DNA of 64,000 nt from Stomoxys calcitrans (taxonomy: Eukaryota; Arthropoda; Insecta; Diptera; Muscidae). The stretch lies in the NCBI RefSeq assembly GCF_963082655.1, contig NC_081555.1, forward strand, positions 145,305,442-145,369,441, read 5' to 3'. How positions within the stretch are numbered: the stretch's first letter is position 1; every line of letters begins with the position of its first letter. This document shows positions 43,728 to 55,555 of this stretch, piece after piece. The notes beneath the pieces are model-generated. The model saw only the letters and a program-made list of their open reading frames with translations. It made no database searches and was not told the origin of the DNA. The translations under genes and the position numbers were made by a program.

Positions 43728-43765
43728 TAGATACCGATCGGACCTTTGGATAACTTATATATAAA

Positions 43766-44426
43766 ATTCAATCTGTGTTTGTTTGTTTGTTCCGTATAGA
43801 CTCAAAAACAGCTGAACCGATTACCTTGAAATTTTCACAGATTATGTAGGTTGCTCCAGAAGGAGGGGGGCGGACCCTCCCCCTTACCATAAAAGTACTA
43901 CCCAAAAATAAAAGTGGATCGTTCGAGACAATATGGGATTCAAATGAAAGATATTCAAGTGTAGAGTACGAATTTCCTGGGGGGCCGCGCCATCTCCAAA
44001 ACCCCTTAAAATTAAGTTTATTTGACGACTATGGCAATATGGGACTGAAATGAAAGGCATTCGGGAGTAGATTACGAATATGGTCAGGACGAAGGTATAG
44101 TCTTTATAATTTATACATAACGCAAGGGGGCGGACCCTCGACCATTACCCCAAAAACACCACCCAAAATCAAAAGAGAACCGATAAAGACAATATGGGTA
44201 TCAAATGAAAAGTATGCGAGAGTAGATAACGAATCTGGCATAAAAATTCATGTCGAAGTATGTGGGGTCACCCCACCCCCACAAAAACGCTCAAAATGTG
44301 AACATTAGTCAATCACGGATATATGGGACTCGGTTTGTTTGTCCCGTATAGACTGAAAACCGCCAGAACCGATTTTCTCGAAAAATTGTGCAGATTGATC
44401 TGGAAGGAAACACAGGCTATATAATT
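43766..44426 (+). mobile_element. Family H element, first part
   Basis: The 5' region TGTTTGTTTGTTCCGTATAG, then ACTCAAAAACAGCTGAACCG matches 40675 onward. H units follow. A second 5'-type segment (GTTTGTCCCGTATAGACTG) at about 44334 starts another H copy. That copy is broken in the T-run of GGCTATATAATTTTT by a family A element and resumes at 45903. Confidence 0.7.
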
Positions 44427-45902
44427 TTTATACCCACCACCGAAGGATGGGGGTATATTCATTTTGTCATTCCGTTTGCAACACATCGAAATATCCATTT
44501 CCGACCCTATAAAGTATATATATTCTTGATCAGCGTAAAAATCTAAGACGATCTAGCCATGTCCGTCCGTCTGTCCGTCTGTCTGTTGAAATCAAGCTAC
44601 AGTCTTTAAAAATAGAGATATTGAGCTGAAATTTTGCACAGATTCTTTTTTTGTCTATAAGCAGGTTAAGTTCGAAGATGGGCCAAATCGGACTATATCT
44701 AGATATAGCCCCCATATAGACCGATCCTCCGATTTAGGGTCTTAGGCCCATAAAAGCCACATTTATTATCCGATTTTGTTGAAATTTGAAACAGTGAGTT
44801 GTGTTATGCCCCCTAACATCCTCCGTCAATTTAACTCAGATCGGTCCAGATTTGGATATAGCTGCCATATAGACCGATCATCCGAATTAGGGTCTTAGGC
44901 TCATAAAAGCCACATTTATTATCCGATTCTGCTGAAATTTGGGACAGTGAGTTGTCTTAGCCCCTTCGACATCCTTCGTCAATTTGGCTCAGATCGGTCC
45001 AGATTTGGATATAGCTGCCATATAGACCGATCCTCCGATTTAGGGTCTTAGACCAATAAAAGCCACATTTATTATCCGATTTTGCTGAAATTTGGGACAG
45101 TGAGTTGCATTGAGCCCTTCGTCATCCTTCGTCAATTTGGTACAGATCGGTCCAGATTTGGATATAGCTGCCATATAGACCGATCCGCCGATTTAGGGTC
45201 TTAGACCCATAAAAGCCACATTTATTATCCGATTTTGCTGAAATTTGGGACAGTGAGTTGTCTTAGGCCCTTCGACATCCTTTGTCAATTTGGCTCAGAT
45301 CGGTTCAGATTTGGATATAGCTGCTATATAGACCGATCTCTCGATTTGAGGTTTTGAGCCCATAAAAGGCGCATTTACTGTCCGATGTTGCCGAAATTTG
45401 GGACGGTGAGTTGTGATAAAACTTTCGATATTATTTTTCAATTTGGCTCAGATCGGTCCAGATTTGGATATAGCTGCAATATAGACCAATCTCTTGATTT
45501 AAGGTTTTGGGGCCATAAAGGGCGCATTTATTGCCCGATTTCGCCGAAATTTGGGACAGTGAGTTGTGTTAAGCTCTTCGACATTTATCTGCAACTTGGT
45601 CGAAATCGGTCCAGATTTGGATATAGCTGCCATATAGACCTATATCTTGATGAAAAGCCTTGGCCCAATAAAAGGCGCAGTTATAATCCGATTTCACTGA
45701 AATTTGACACAGTGACGTATGTTAGGCTTTTCGACATCCGGGTCGTTTATGGTTCCAAATCGGAACATATTTCGATATAGCTGCTATGGGTCATAAGGTA
45801 TGCATTTTTCCCAGGATTTGACGAAAGGTGGTTTACATATATACCCGAGGTGGTGGGTATCCAAAGTTCGGCCCGACCGAACTTAACGCCTTTTTACTTG
45901 TT
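44427..45902 (+). mobile_element. Complete family A element inserted in family H
   Basis: The 5' end is ATACCCACCACCGAAGG, with core, GTCY tract (44561-44586) and eight or so monomers. GGTGGTGGGTAT, hairpin TTCGGCCCGACCGAA (45866-45880) and ACTTGTT complete the 3' end. The flanks rejoin as TATATAATTTTT / CAGTATTGGAAGGGTGACGG, matching the family H order at 40780, with no extra target duplication. Confidence 0.88.
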
Positions 45903-46471
45903 CAGTATTGGAAGGGTGACGGACCTTCCCCGTTGTGCCAAAAACACAACCCAAAATCAAAAGTGGACCGATCGGGACATTATAAATATCAAATGAAAGG
46001 TATTGGAGAGTAGAATACGAATATGGTTTTCAAAATTTGAGTATAAGTACCCATCAGGCCGCCCCAACCCCAAAAACTCCCCAAACAGACATATTGGACG
46101 TTCATTTCAATATGGGGCTCAAATAAAAGGTATTCGGGAGTAGATTTCGAATCTGGCACACAAAATCAGATCGAGTTTTAGGGGGTCACGCCACCCCTCA
46201 AAAACGCCATTAGACTCATTATGACTATATGACACTTGGTTGAACGGATTTTCTTAAAATTTTCATAGATTGTGTACGTTTGTCTGGAAGGAATCATAGA
46301 CTATATAATTTTTGGATATAAGGTGGAGGCGGTGGAGGCAAATGAAAGGTATTGAGAGTAGAAAACGAATTCGATATCCTCTTTGGAGCCAAGTGTTTTG
46401 GGGTACGCCCTAAAGCACCCCCTAAACTGAATTTCATTTCCGTTGGGAATAAAGAACGAATTTGATATCTA

Positions 46472-46707
46472 TTGGGTTGGCCAAAAAGTAATTGCGGATT
46501 TTTTAAAAGAAAGTAAATGCATTTTTAATAAAGCTTAGAATGAACTTTAATCAAATATACTTTTTTACACTTTTTTTCTAAAGCAAGCTAAAAGTAACTG
46601 CTGATAACTGACAGAAGAAAGAATGCAATTACAGAGTCACAAGCTGTGAAAAAATTTGTCAACGCCGACTATATGAAAAATCCGCAATTACTTCTTGGGC
46701 AACCCAA
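46472..46707. mobile_element. Mariner MITE M, copy 5 (236 bp)
   Basis: Ends TTGGGTTGGCCAAAAAGTAA and ACTTCTTGGGCAACCCAA, flanked by TA. It is unbroken and serves as the empty-site reference for the family A insertion at 29091. Confidence 0.93.
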
Positions 46708-46907
46708 TATTTTCAGTGCAAAGTGCCGGTGGCCGCCCCATCCCTAAAACACCCACCAAACGGTTTATATTTACCGGCCATGGCAATATGGGGCTCAAAT
46801 TTAAGAGATTTGGAAGTGCAGCACGAATTTGATACCCATATTTGACTCCATATGTCTGAGGTACAATCCATCCCCTAATGAGAATACTACCCTATGGAAG
46901 AATATTA

Positions 46908-47195
46908 CCACCAGGAACAGATAAGGGGCAAATTTTCACACATCAATGAGTGCTTTCCGATTAAATTTTAAAATCAATGATAAGGGACCTTTTTTATAGC
47001 CGAGTCCGAACGGCGTCCCGCAGTGCGACACTTCTTTGGTGAAAATGTTTTAAATGACCATACATGGCATTATACCTCGGAAATGTCGCCAACATTAAGA
47101 GGGGATAAACACCGCTTTTTTCCGATCTTCTCGCCAGGAATGAATCCTGAATCCCGTCCTCGCCTGGATTCAGCGTCATAGGTTACAATGGCACG
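46908..47195 (-). mobile_element. SINE S embedded near the 3' end of family H, second case
   Basis: Body landmarks on the minus strand include CGGACTCGGCTATAAAAAAG and GGTTATCCC-like sequence. Part of the head is deleted (GTAACCTATGACGCTGAATC). The tail and CCACCAGGAACAGATAAGGG lie at the left. The head-side flank CACGAATTCGGTATCCGCAT continues into the same H sequence as at 42440 and 23780. Confidence 0.8.
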
Positions 47196-47280
47196 AATTC
47201 GGTATCCGCATTCAGGGCGAAATGTCCCCACCTTAAAAAGATATTAGAGAGTTAAAGGAGGCGCAGCGGGGCGGGCCCGG

Positions 47281-48231
47281 TTCGGCTCGAAGTTGCCATA
47301 TAAACCGATTTGGCTATTTAGGGTCTTGAGACCATAAGAGGCGCATTTATTATCAGATTTTGCTGAACTTTGTATAACTACTCGATTATTACCAGATTTT
47401 GCTGAAAGTTGAACCAAATATGGTTCAGATCAGACATATAGCTGCCATATAAACCGATCTACCGATTTCAAGTGTTCTGATCATAAGATTTTATTTATAA
47501 CCCTATTTCGCTAAAATGTAGAACGATGAGTTGGAATGGACCTCCCGTTGGTCAAGAGCGGACCATATTTCGTCAATGAAAAGGGTATTCACAATCCAAT
47601 TTCTTTGAAATTTTAGGCCTCTCGATATCCAAACCGAATATGGTCACCATTTGCTCATAAATGCCATAGAAAGCTCTAACAGCGCAGAGGTTATCATGTT
47701 TGCATATGACGCTGAACGCCTGGGTTTAAATCGTGGCAGGAGCATCAGACAATTTTTGAGCGGTGGTTATCCCCTCCTAATGCTAGCGACATTTGTGATC
47801 TACTGTGCCACATAAAAACTTCTCCCCAAAGATGTGTCGCTCTGCAGCACTCCCTTCGGACTCGGCTAAAAAAGAAAGGAGGTCCCTTATCATTGAGCGT
47901 AAAATTGTATCGGACAGCACTCATTGATTTGTGAGAAGTTTGCCCCAGTTCCTTAATAGAATGTTCACGGGCAAATTTGCATATGCCATATAGCCCAATC
48001 TTCCAATTTAGGGCCTTAATCCCAAATATACAGAATTTATTGCCCTATTTCGGTGAAATTTTAAACTGGGGCGTTATCCCCTATACCCGAAATAAATATG
48101 ATCCAGATCAGCCCATATTTGGATATAAACATTTTCGCAGATATATATAATCCAATAGGATATTTAGTATATCCATGGTGGTGGATATCCAAAGTTCGGC
48201 CCGGCCGAACTTAACGCCTTTTTACTTGTTA
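47281..48231 (+). mobile_element. Family A-like element, 5' missing, carrying a SINE
   Basis: Diverged A monomers (GCCATATAAACCGATTTGGC, CATAAGAGGCGCATTTATTA) start directly after family H sequence. A SINE interrupts them at about 47676-47988. The 3' end has GGTGGTGGATAT, hairpin TTCGGCCCGGCCGAA (48202-48216) and ACTTGTT. Confidence 0.78.
47676..47988 (+). mobile_element. Older full-length SINE S copy
   Basis: The whole SINE is present: head with box A remnant (AACAGCGCAGAGGTTATCAT) and a decayed box B (GGTTTAAATCG), body and tail (TTCACGGGCAAATTTGCATA). Many substitutions relative to 22441-22754 and the damaged B box suggest an old, probably silent copy. A clear target duplication is no longer visible. 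Confidence 0.85.
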
Positions 48232-48617
48232 CTTGGTTTTTCTTTAGTGTGCATAAACTCATTTCCGTTTGAAGCCTGGTGCATAAGGACAAGCGGATGT
48301 CTATAAACACACAGTTTGCGCAGCAGAAAAATGAAAATTATGAAACATTCACTTCTCTCCGCCTCTAAAGATGGGACCTCTTGAAAGTGTATGATGGCAT
48401 TGAAATTTCAGGTAATGTTTCCCTTATGTCTAAAAGATGAAGGAATTTGGGTAGCATAGCTTTGCAAAAATATGATTAGCGTAGTTATTACTTACTGATG
48501 AAAGTCATAACTACGAAAAGTGTAAAAAGCGGTGTTTCGAATTTATTGTTTGATATCGTTAAAATTTGACTTGTGAATTGTAGAAGATCCACCGGCGCAT
48601 TAACAGATAGAATCGAA
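48232..48617. other. Unassigned spacer
   Basis: No recognised repeat or coding domain. Confidence 0.45.
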
Positions 48618-48784
48618 AACAAGTAAAAAGGCGTTAAGTTTGGATACCCACTACCTCGGGTATATATGTAAACCACCTTCATCAAAATTCGGTGAAAATT
48701 TCATACCTTATGTCCAATATCAGTTTCATCAAAATATGTTCCGATTTGGACCAAATACTAAAAAGCACACTAGCTATATCTAAA
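48618..48784 (-). mobile_element. Family A element, 3' end segment lacking the hairpin
   Basis: The minus-strand 3' end ACTTGTTTT is present, but the plus strand reads GGCGTTAAGTTTGGATACCC. About 16 bp containing the usual CGGCCGGGCCGAAC palindrome are gone. The element continues to CTAGCTATATCTAAAA, where a family B element is inserted. It resumes at 50615. Confidence 0.85.
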
Positions 48785-50614
48785 AACAAGTAAAAGCGTG
48801 CAAAGTTCGGCCGGGCCGAATCTTATATACCCTCCACCATGGATCGCATTTGTCGAGTTCTTTTCCCGGCATCTCTTCTTAGGCAAAAAAGGATATAAGA
48901 AAAGAGTTGCTCTGCTATTAAAACGATATCAAGATATGATCCGGTTCGGACCACAATTAAATTATATGTTGGAGACCTGTGTAAAATTTCAGCCAATTCG
49001 TATAAGAATTGCGTCCATTGGGGCTCACGAAGTAAAATAGAGAGAACGATTTATATGGGATCTGTATCGGGCTATAGACCGATTGAGACCATAATAAACA
49101 CGTTTGTTGATGGTCATGAGAGGATCCGTCGTACAAAAGTTCAGGCATATCGGATAATAATTGCGACCTCTAGGGGTCAAGAAGTCAAGATCCCAGATCG
49201 GTTTATATGGCAGCTATATCAGGTTATGAACCGATTTGAACCTTATTTGACACAGTTGTTGAAAGTAAAAAATAAAATACGTCATGCAAAATTTCAGCCA
49301 AATCGGATAGGAATTGCGCCCTCTAAAAGCTCAAGAAGTCAAATCCCCAGATCTGTTTATATGACAGCTATATCAGGTTATGGACCGATTTCATCCATAC
49401 TTGGCACAGTTTTTGGATATCATAACGAAATACTTCGTGCAAAAATTCATTCAAATCGGATAAGAATTGTGCCCTCTAGAGTCTCAAGAAGTCAAGACCC
49501 AAGATCGGTTTATATGACAGCTATATAAGGTTATGGACCGATTTGAACCATACTTGGCACAGTTGTTGGATATAATATCGAAACACGTCGTGCGAAATTT
49601 CATCCCAATCGGATAAGAATTGCGCACTCTAGAGGCTCAAGAAGTCAAGACCCAAGATCAGTTTGTTTGGCAGCTATATCAGGTTATAAACCGATTTCAA
49701 CCATACTTGGCACAGTTGTTGGGTATCATAACAAAACACGTCGTGCGAAATTCCATTCCAATCGGATAAGAATTGTGCACGCTAGAGGCTCAAGAAGTCA
49801 AGACCCAAGATCGGTTTATATGGCAGCTATATCAGGTTATGAACCGATTTGAACCATACTTGGCACAGTTGTTGGATATCATAACGAAACACGTCGTGCA
49901 AAATTTCATTCCTATCGGATAAGAATTGCGCACTCTAGAGGCTCAAGAAGTCAAGACCCAAGATCGGTTTATATGGCAGCTATATCAGGTTATGGACCGA
50001 CTTAAACCATACTTGGCACAGTTGTTGGATATAATAACAAAACACGTCGTGCAAAATTTCATTCTGATCGGGTAAGAATTGCGCACTCTAGAGGCTCAAG
50101 AAGTCAAGACCCCAGATCGGTTTATATGGCAGCTATATCAGGTTATGGACCGATTTGAACTATACTTGGCGCAGTTATTGGATATCATAACAAAACACGT
50201 TGTGCAAAAATTCATTCCAATCGGATAAGAATTGCGCACTCTAGAGGCTCAAGAAGTCAAGACCCAAGATCGGTTTATATGGCAGCTATATCAAAACATG
50301 GACCGATATGGCCCATTTACAATACCAACCGACCTACACTAATAAGAAGTATTTGTGCAAAATTTCAAGCGGCTAGCTTTACTCCTTCGGAAGTTAGCGT
50401 GCTTTCGACAGACAGACGGACGGACGGACGGACGGACGGACGGACGGACAGACGGACGGACGGACGGACAGACGGACGGACTTGGCTAGATCGACATAAA
50501 ATTTCACGACGATCAAGAATATATATACTTTATGGTGTCTTAGACGAATATTTCGAGTAGTTACAATCAGAATGACGAAATTAGTATACCCCCCAACTTA
50601 TGGTGGAGGGTATA
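48785..50614 (-). mobile_element. Complete family B element inserted in family A
   Basis: The minus-strand 3' end has ACTTGTT, hairpin TTCGGCCCGGCCGAA and ATGGTGGAGGGTATATAAGA. About nine monomers follow (TTTATATGGCAGCTATATCA, GCTCAAGAAGTCAAGACCCA), then a long GTCY tract (50408-50480) and the 5' end CACCATAAGTTGGGGGGTAT-type sequence. The flanks rejoin as ATATCTAAAA / ATAAACCGATCTGAAC; intact family A reads CTAAAAATAAACCGATCTGA. It is closely related to the element at 7227-8894. Frames such as 49055-49528 are translations of the array. Confidence 0.88.
50408..50480 (-). repeat. GTCY microsatellite of family B
   Basis: A GACA/GACG tract of about 73 bp on the plus strand, the longest in the window, at the same place as the tract at 7363-7426. 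Confidence 0.9.
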
Positions 50615-52108
50615 ATAAACCGATCTGAACTATATACGACACGGATGTTGAAAAGCCGAACATAAGTCAAATTTCAGTGAAATCGGATTATAAATGCGCC
50701 TTTTATGGGGCCAAGACTTTAAATAGAGATATCGGTCTACATGGCAGCTATATCCAAATCTGGACCGATTTGGGCCAAGTTGCATAAACATGTCGAAGAG
50801 CCTAACACTAAGCACTGTCCCAAATTTCGGAGAAATCGGACAATAAATGCCTCTTTTATGGGCCCTAAACCTTAAATCCAGAGATCGGTCAATATGGCAG
50901 CTATATTCAAATCTGGACCGATCTGGGCAAAATTGAAGAAGGACGTCGAAGAGCCTAACCAAACTCACTGTCTCAAATTTCAGCGACATCGGACAATAAA
51001 TGCGTCTTTTATGGCCCCAAAACCTAAAACCTAGATATCGGTCTATATAGCAGCTATATCCAAATCTGGACCGATCTGTGCGATATTGCAGAAGTATGTC
51101 AAGGGGCTTAACCTAACTCACTGTTCCAAATTTCGGGGACATCGGGCAATAAATGAGCATTTTATGGGCCCAAAACCATAAATCAAGAAATCGGTCTATA
51201 TGGCAGCTATATCCAAATTTGAACCGATCTGGACCAAATTGAAGAAATATGTCAAAGGGCCTAACACATCTCACTGTCCTAAATTTCAGCAAAATCGGAT
51301 AATGAATGTGGCTATTATGGGCCTTACACCATAAATCGGAGGATCGATCTATATGGCAGCTATATCCAAATCTAGACCGATCTGAGCCAAATTAACGAAG
51401 AATGTCGATGGGCCTTACACAATTCACTGCCCCGAATTTCAGCAAAATCGGATAATAAATGTGGCTTTTGTGGGGCTAAGACCCTTAACCGGAGGATCGG
51501 TCTATATGGCAGCTATATCCAAATCTGAACCGATCTGGACCAAATTAAAGAAACATGGCAAAGGGCCTAAGACAACTCACTGTCCCAAATTTCAGCGAAA
51601 TCGGATAATAAATGTGGCTTTTATGGGCCTTAGACCCTAAATCGGAGGATCGGTCTATATGGCAGCTATATCCAAATCTGGACCCATCTGAGCCAAATTA
51701 ACGAAGGATGTCGATGGGCCTTACACAATTCACTGCCACGAATTTCAGCAAAATCGGATAATAAATGTGGCTTTTATGGGCCTAAGACCCTAAATCGGCG
51801 GATCGGTCTATATGGGGGCTATATCAAGATATAGTCCGATATAGCCCATCTTCGAACTTAACCTGCTTATGGACAAAAAAAGAATCTGTGCAAAATTTCA
51901 GCTCAATATCTCTATTTTTAAAGACTGTAGCGTGATTTCAACAGACAGACGGACAGACCGACAGACGGACGGACATGGCTAGATCGTCTTAGATTTTTAC
52001 GCTGATCAAGAATATATATACTTTATAGGGTCGGAAATGGATATTTCGATGTGTTGCAAACGGAATTACAAAATGAATATACCCCCATCCTTCGGTGGTG
52101 GGTATAAA
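50615..52108 (-). mobile_element. Family A element, continuation to 5' end
   Basis: The copy resumes at TAAACCGATCTGAACTATAT and carries about eight monomers, the GTCY tract (51944-51974) and the core. It ends CCATCCTTCGGTGGTGGG TATAAAAA at 52108. The 3'-proximal monomers are close to those of 9870-10268 and 14103-14506. Confidence 0.88.
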
Positions 52109-52139
52109 AAGAAATAGAAAGACCTGAGTGTGAGCGAAT

Positions 52140-52565
52140 TAAACTTTAAACCGATGGCTTTGGTGCAGGCACTTCCTCCTGCAGAAACAAAGAAGACAAT
52201 TTGGTAACTGACACAGATAGTAGGCTGAGGATATGGAAAGAACATTTTACCAGCAGCTGGACTGGTGTCCTACGTTGGTGGCGAAGAAGATTCCGCAAAA
52301 CCAATCTCTGATGATGGCAAAGACTGTTAACCTTCTAGTCAGAATAAGGTCCAAGTAACTGTGCCCCGACTGAAGAACAACAAGGCAGCAGGAATCGACG
52401 GGTTACCCGCTGAACTATTTAAGGCCAAAGGCGACATGCAGATAAGGCGTATGCGGAACGGAAATGTTCCAACTACGGAAGAATAAGTTTTCACCCCAAC
52501 GCATACAAGATAATCTCGAGCGTACTGTATGAAAGATTAAAAGCTAAACCCACGACCAAGAGCCC
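52140..52565 (+). pseudogene. Non-LTR reverse transcriptase fragment
   Basis: Short conserved pieces in different frames include RLRIWKEHFT near 52220, RLKNNKAAGIDGLPAELFKA near 52370, and NAYKIISSVLYERLKA near 52498-52545. These are the N-terminal RT blocks of a different LINE lineage from the one at 32656. Several frame changes and a missing segment between the last two blocks make it non-functional. Confidence 0.75.
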
Positions 52566-53884
52566 GAGGGAAAGCTCAAGTCATGGGAGACACCTCGAAA
52601 CTTGGTGTCAGAGATTTTAGAAGGTGCTTAGAATATCGAAGCGCTTGAAAACCCGATTACAGTCATAGTGAGATGCCAGGAAGGGCGTAGATAGGGTTAA
52701 ATCCCGTTATTTCTTTGTTATCCTAACCTTATGGTGTTTTTGATCGATTTCTCAAGGTTTTACAATCAAAATGTGCGAAAATTTTTTCTATGGAACATAC
52801 ATGCTAACCTATATTGAAATTAAAATTTAAATTTGCCCTGCTTCTAAAAATGTTAATAAAATAAAACTTGGAAAAATTTGCCCCAGAAACGTGTTACAGC
52901 TTTGTTGTTTTTACTTTTAGGCTTCTATTCCTGAAAGTATGGTTCCTTATGAATAGCTACATATGTGAGTGAAAGTTTATTGAAGTGCGAAGGATGCTAA
53001 ATATTTAGATACAAGCACTCACCATATTCAACCTATTTGAAAATATTTCTTTTCCTATGAATGATATGTATGTGAATACACATGTAAGTGTGTGTGTGTA
53101 TGAGTGCTTCGGTTTTGGTTGTGGTGCTTTAGCTTTTGTTGGTACTTGTGTATTCTTAATATCACATTGAAACTGCTTAATTAGCGTGGTAAATTTTATG
53201 CTGAAGTCCTAATTGGCATAAAACACCTTTTTCAACTCTCACTATCTCATGCGTACGGTAGGAAAACAGAACGGGAATAACCTTTTGCGAATACCACACA
53301 TACATCACCCCAAAGAAAAAAGGCAAAAAAACCACCCACCCACCCACCAGCCATATACTTCTTTACTCTGCGACTGTTGTTGGCGTCATTGGCTTCTTCC
53401 TTCTGGAGTGTGAAATTTCTGTGAAACTATAGGTTTTGTGGTAGTGGTGATGTTGCCTGTGCTTTTAAGAGGCTGGGGGTTAGTGGTGTATGCTTGTATT
53501 GCTTGAATCCCTAGTGCCTTCATCTCATCCATTCACTGTTTACCTCATTCTGTGTCTGGTCTGACTTGACTTGATTAGCGCTCTTTTGGTGGCAAAAGTT
53601 CAAAGTATGCGTTTGTTCATGTATGAAATTTTTGTTTCATTAGTAAGCGTTGAGAAAGTAACGCATAGCAACAAACACCAGTAACAAAATGTTGGTGAAA
53701 TTAATTTAACGTTGCTTTCCCCTCTCCGACCTTTCAATGCTATTGACAATTTGCAAAGCATGTTAGGTTACAATGGATGGACTGTTGAATAGTGACAGGG
53801 TGGGGTTTGAAGAAAAATTTATATTTAAGAGAGATCGACGCATTGGAGAGTATGCTAATAGGCTTAGAATCAGTTTGTAGTCTT
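52566..53884. other. Unassigned region
   Basis: No repeat family recognised. Small features are a TG-rich stretch (about 53087-53104) and a CCCA tract (53334-53350). No convincing ORF. Confidence 0.5.
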
Positions 53885-53969
53885 TTTTAGATGTCAAACA
53901 TAGGTTTCAGATTCTTAATCTACTCTCAAAGTCCTTTCATATGGAACCCATATGGTATCTATCCATCTA
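53885..53969 (+). repeat. Family H-like fragment left of T
   Basis: The segment ATTCTTAATCTACTCTCAAA then GTCCTTTCATATGGAACCCA resembles an H unit. It is interrupted by element T and followed by related units after 54577. Confidence 0.5.
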
Positions 53970-54576
53970 AAGAGTGATTTTTTTGAGGTTAGGATTTTCA
54001 TGCATTAGTAATTGACAGATCACGTGGGATTTCAGACATGGTGTCAAAGAGAAAGATGCTCAGTATGCTTTGACATTTCATCATGAATAGACTTACTAAC
54101 GAGCAACGCTTGCAAATCATTGAATTTTATTACCAAAATCAGTGTTCGGTTCGAAATGTGTTCAAATTTTGACAAATTTTGTTCAGCGATGAGGCTCATT
54201 TCTGGTTGAATGGCTACGTAAATAAGCAAAATTGCCGCATTTGGAGTGAAGAGCAACCAGAAGCCGTTCAAGAACTGCCCATGCATCCCGAAAAATGCAC
54301 TGTTTGGTGTGGTTTGTACGCTGGTGGAATCATTGGACCGTATTTTTTCAAAGATGCTGTTGGACGCAACGTTACGGTGAATGAACACATTTCGAATCGA
54401 ACACTGATTTTGGTAATAAAATTCAATGATTTGCAAGCGTTGCTCGTTAGTAAGTCTATTTATGATGAAATGTCAAAGCATACTGAGCATCTTTCTCTTT
54501 GACACCATGTCTGAAATCCCACGTGATCTGTCAAATACTAATGCATGAAAATCCTAACCTCAAAAAAATCACCCTT
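53970..54576. mobile_element. Tc1/mariner-type non-autonomous element T, copy 2 (607 bp)
   Basis: The 193-bp inverted arms are at 53970-54162 and 54384-54576, beginning AAGAGTGATTTTTTTGAGG and flanked by TA. The structure and length equal copy 1 at 12378-12984, with the central piece in the opposite orientation. It is inserted within family H-like sequence. Each arm again encodes the first residues of a transposase. Confidence 0.88.
54170..54383 (+). pseudogene. Internal Tc1/mariner transposase fragment, copy 2
   Basis: The plus strand reads FSDEAHFWLNGYVNKQNC, IWSEEQPEAVQELP, HPEKCTVWCGLYAGGIIGP and FFKDAVGRNVTVNE, about 70 codons. This matches copy 1 except for few residues. The SDE block carries one presumed catalytic Asp; the other two catalytic residues are missing. 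The frame then runs into the inverted arm and its peptide there is meaningless. Confidence 0.85.
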
Positions 54577-54865
54577 TACATGAGAGTTGTCGGATTGATG
54601 GAGAACTTGACTCCAAATTTTGAGAACAGAATCGTACTTTACTCCTAAACACCGTTAATATTTTCCGATCGATCAATATGTCCGTATGGCTGATGGAGAA
54701 CTTGACCCCAAATTTTGAGAAGAGAATCGTACTTTACTCCCAAACACCGTTAATATTTTCCGAAGGACCAATATATCCGTATGGTGGTGAAATACTTGGT
54801 CCAAAATTTTCATATCATATTCGTACTCGAACCTTAAAGGCCTTTTCTATGACACCCCTATCCAT
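54577..54865 (+). repeat. Family H-like tandem units
   Basis: Two adjacent units of about 96 bp carry GATGGAGAACTTGACCCCAA and GAATCGTACTTTACTCC, then CCGTTAATATTTTCCGA. A third partial unit follows. They are H-related. Confidence 0.65.
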
Positions 54866-55555
54866 TTGCTGGGGTGAGGCTAGCGGGGGAATGGTTAGTT
54901 ACAGATATTCGTAATTTCCAAGATAATGACGTTCGTGAAGGGAGGCTAGTCTGTTGTTGACGCAGCGTTTGGTGACTAAATATATACCGTGCGGGGTGAG
55001 AAAGGGCAAGTGTTGACCAGGTGACTCTCAGACTTGCGAACGCCGTATTGCGTCGTGTGTAGTCGAGCATCAACGGTTCACGGCGTATTAGTCTGCCGGG
55101 CGAGACGTGGTCTACATAAACACACGTGAGGGACTGTCTCGGTTATGACTTTGAATCACTCTCACGGAGAAAGGAGCTACGCATACAAGCGGAACATGTG
55201 GCCCCGAGGTGGTACGGGCGACACATGAGACCAAAGTAAGAAAAAGTAAGAAAATGTTGATCACATGTATCCTTCGTAGGCATACATGTACGGAAGCGGG
55301 AATGTGTGAGTCACAGTAGTGACATGTGCATGACGTATGGCCTGCGTAAGCACGCAAGTGAGACTTTCCCCCCATGAATGGTCACACAGAGAAGATGTTG
55401 CGAACTTATGGCCTTCGTAAGCACCCACGTGCGGCCGCGAGAATTTTTCTTGCAGTCTCCTAAAGGTGCGGGTGGAACTTATAGCCTGCATAAGCATGCA
55501 CCTAAGACTCTGCGGACGAAATTTGCAGGAAAGGAACACGGGAATATCTCTATTT
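54866..55555. repeat. Degenerate ~70-bp tandem repeat of unknown type
   Basis: A motif like GCCTGCGTAAGCACGCAAGT recurs at about 55272, 55341, 55412 and 55483, spacing 69, 71 and 71 bp. Weaker copies are near 55112 and 55173. The sequence between is variable. It is less A+T-rich than the surroundings and unlike any other repeat here. The frames in it are reads through the repeat. Confidence 0.65.

Larger units (their letters stand above)
45903..47285 (+). mobile_element. Family H element, second part
   Basis: H units continue (GTGGACCGATCGGGACATTA, GGTATTGGAGAGTAGAATAC) and are interrupted by M (46472-46707) in TTTGATATCTA / TTTTCAG; the intact order is seen at 24957-24967. The SINE (46908-47195) and the 3' segment GATATTAGAGAGTTAAAGGA then GGCGCAGCGGGGCGGGCCCGG follow. 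The CTAG end seen at 42523 is replaced by family A sequence near 47285. Confidence 0.7.
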
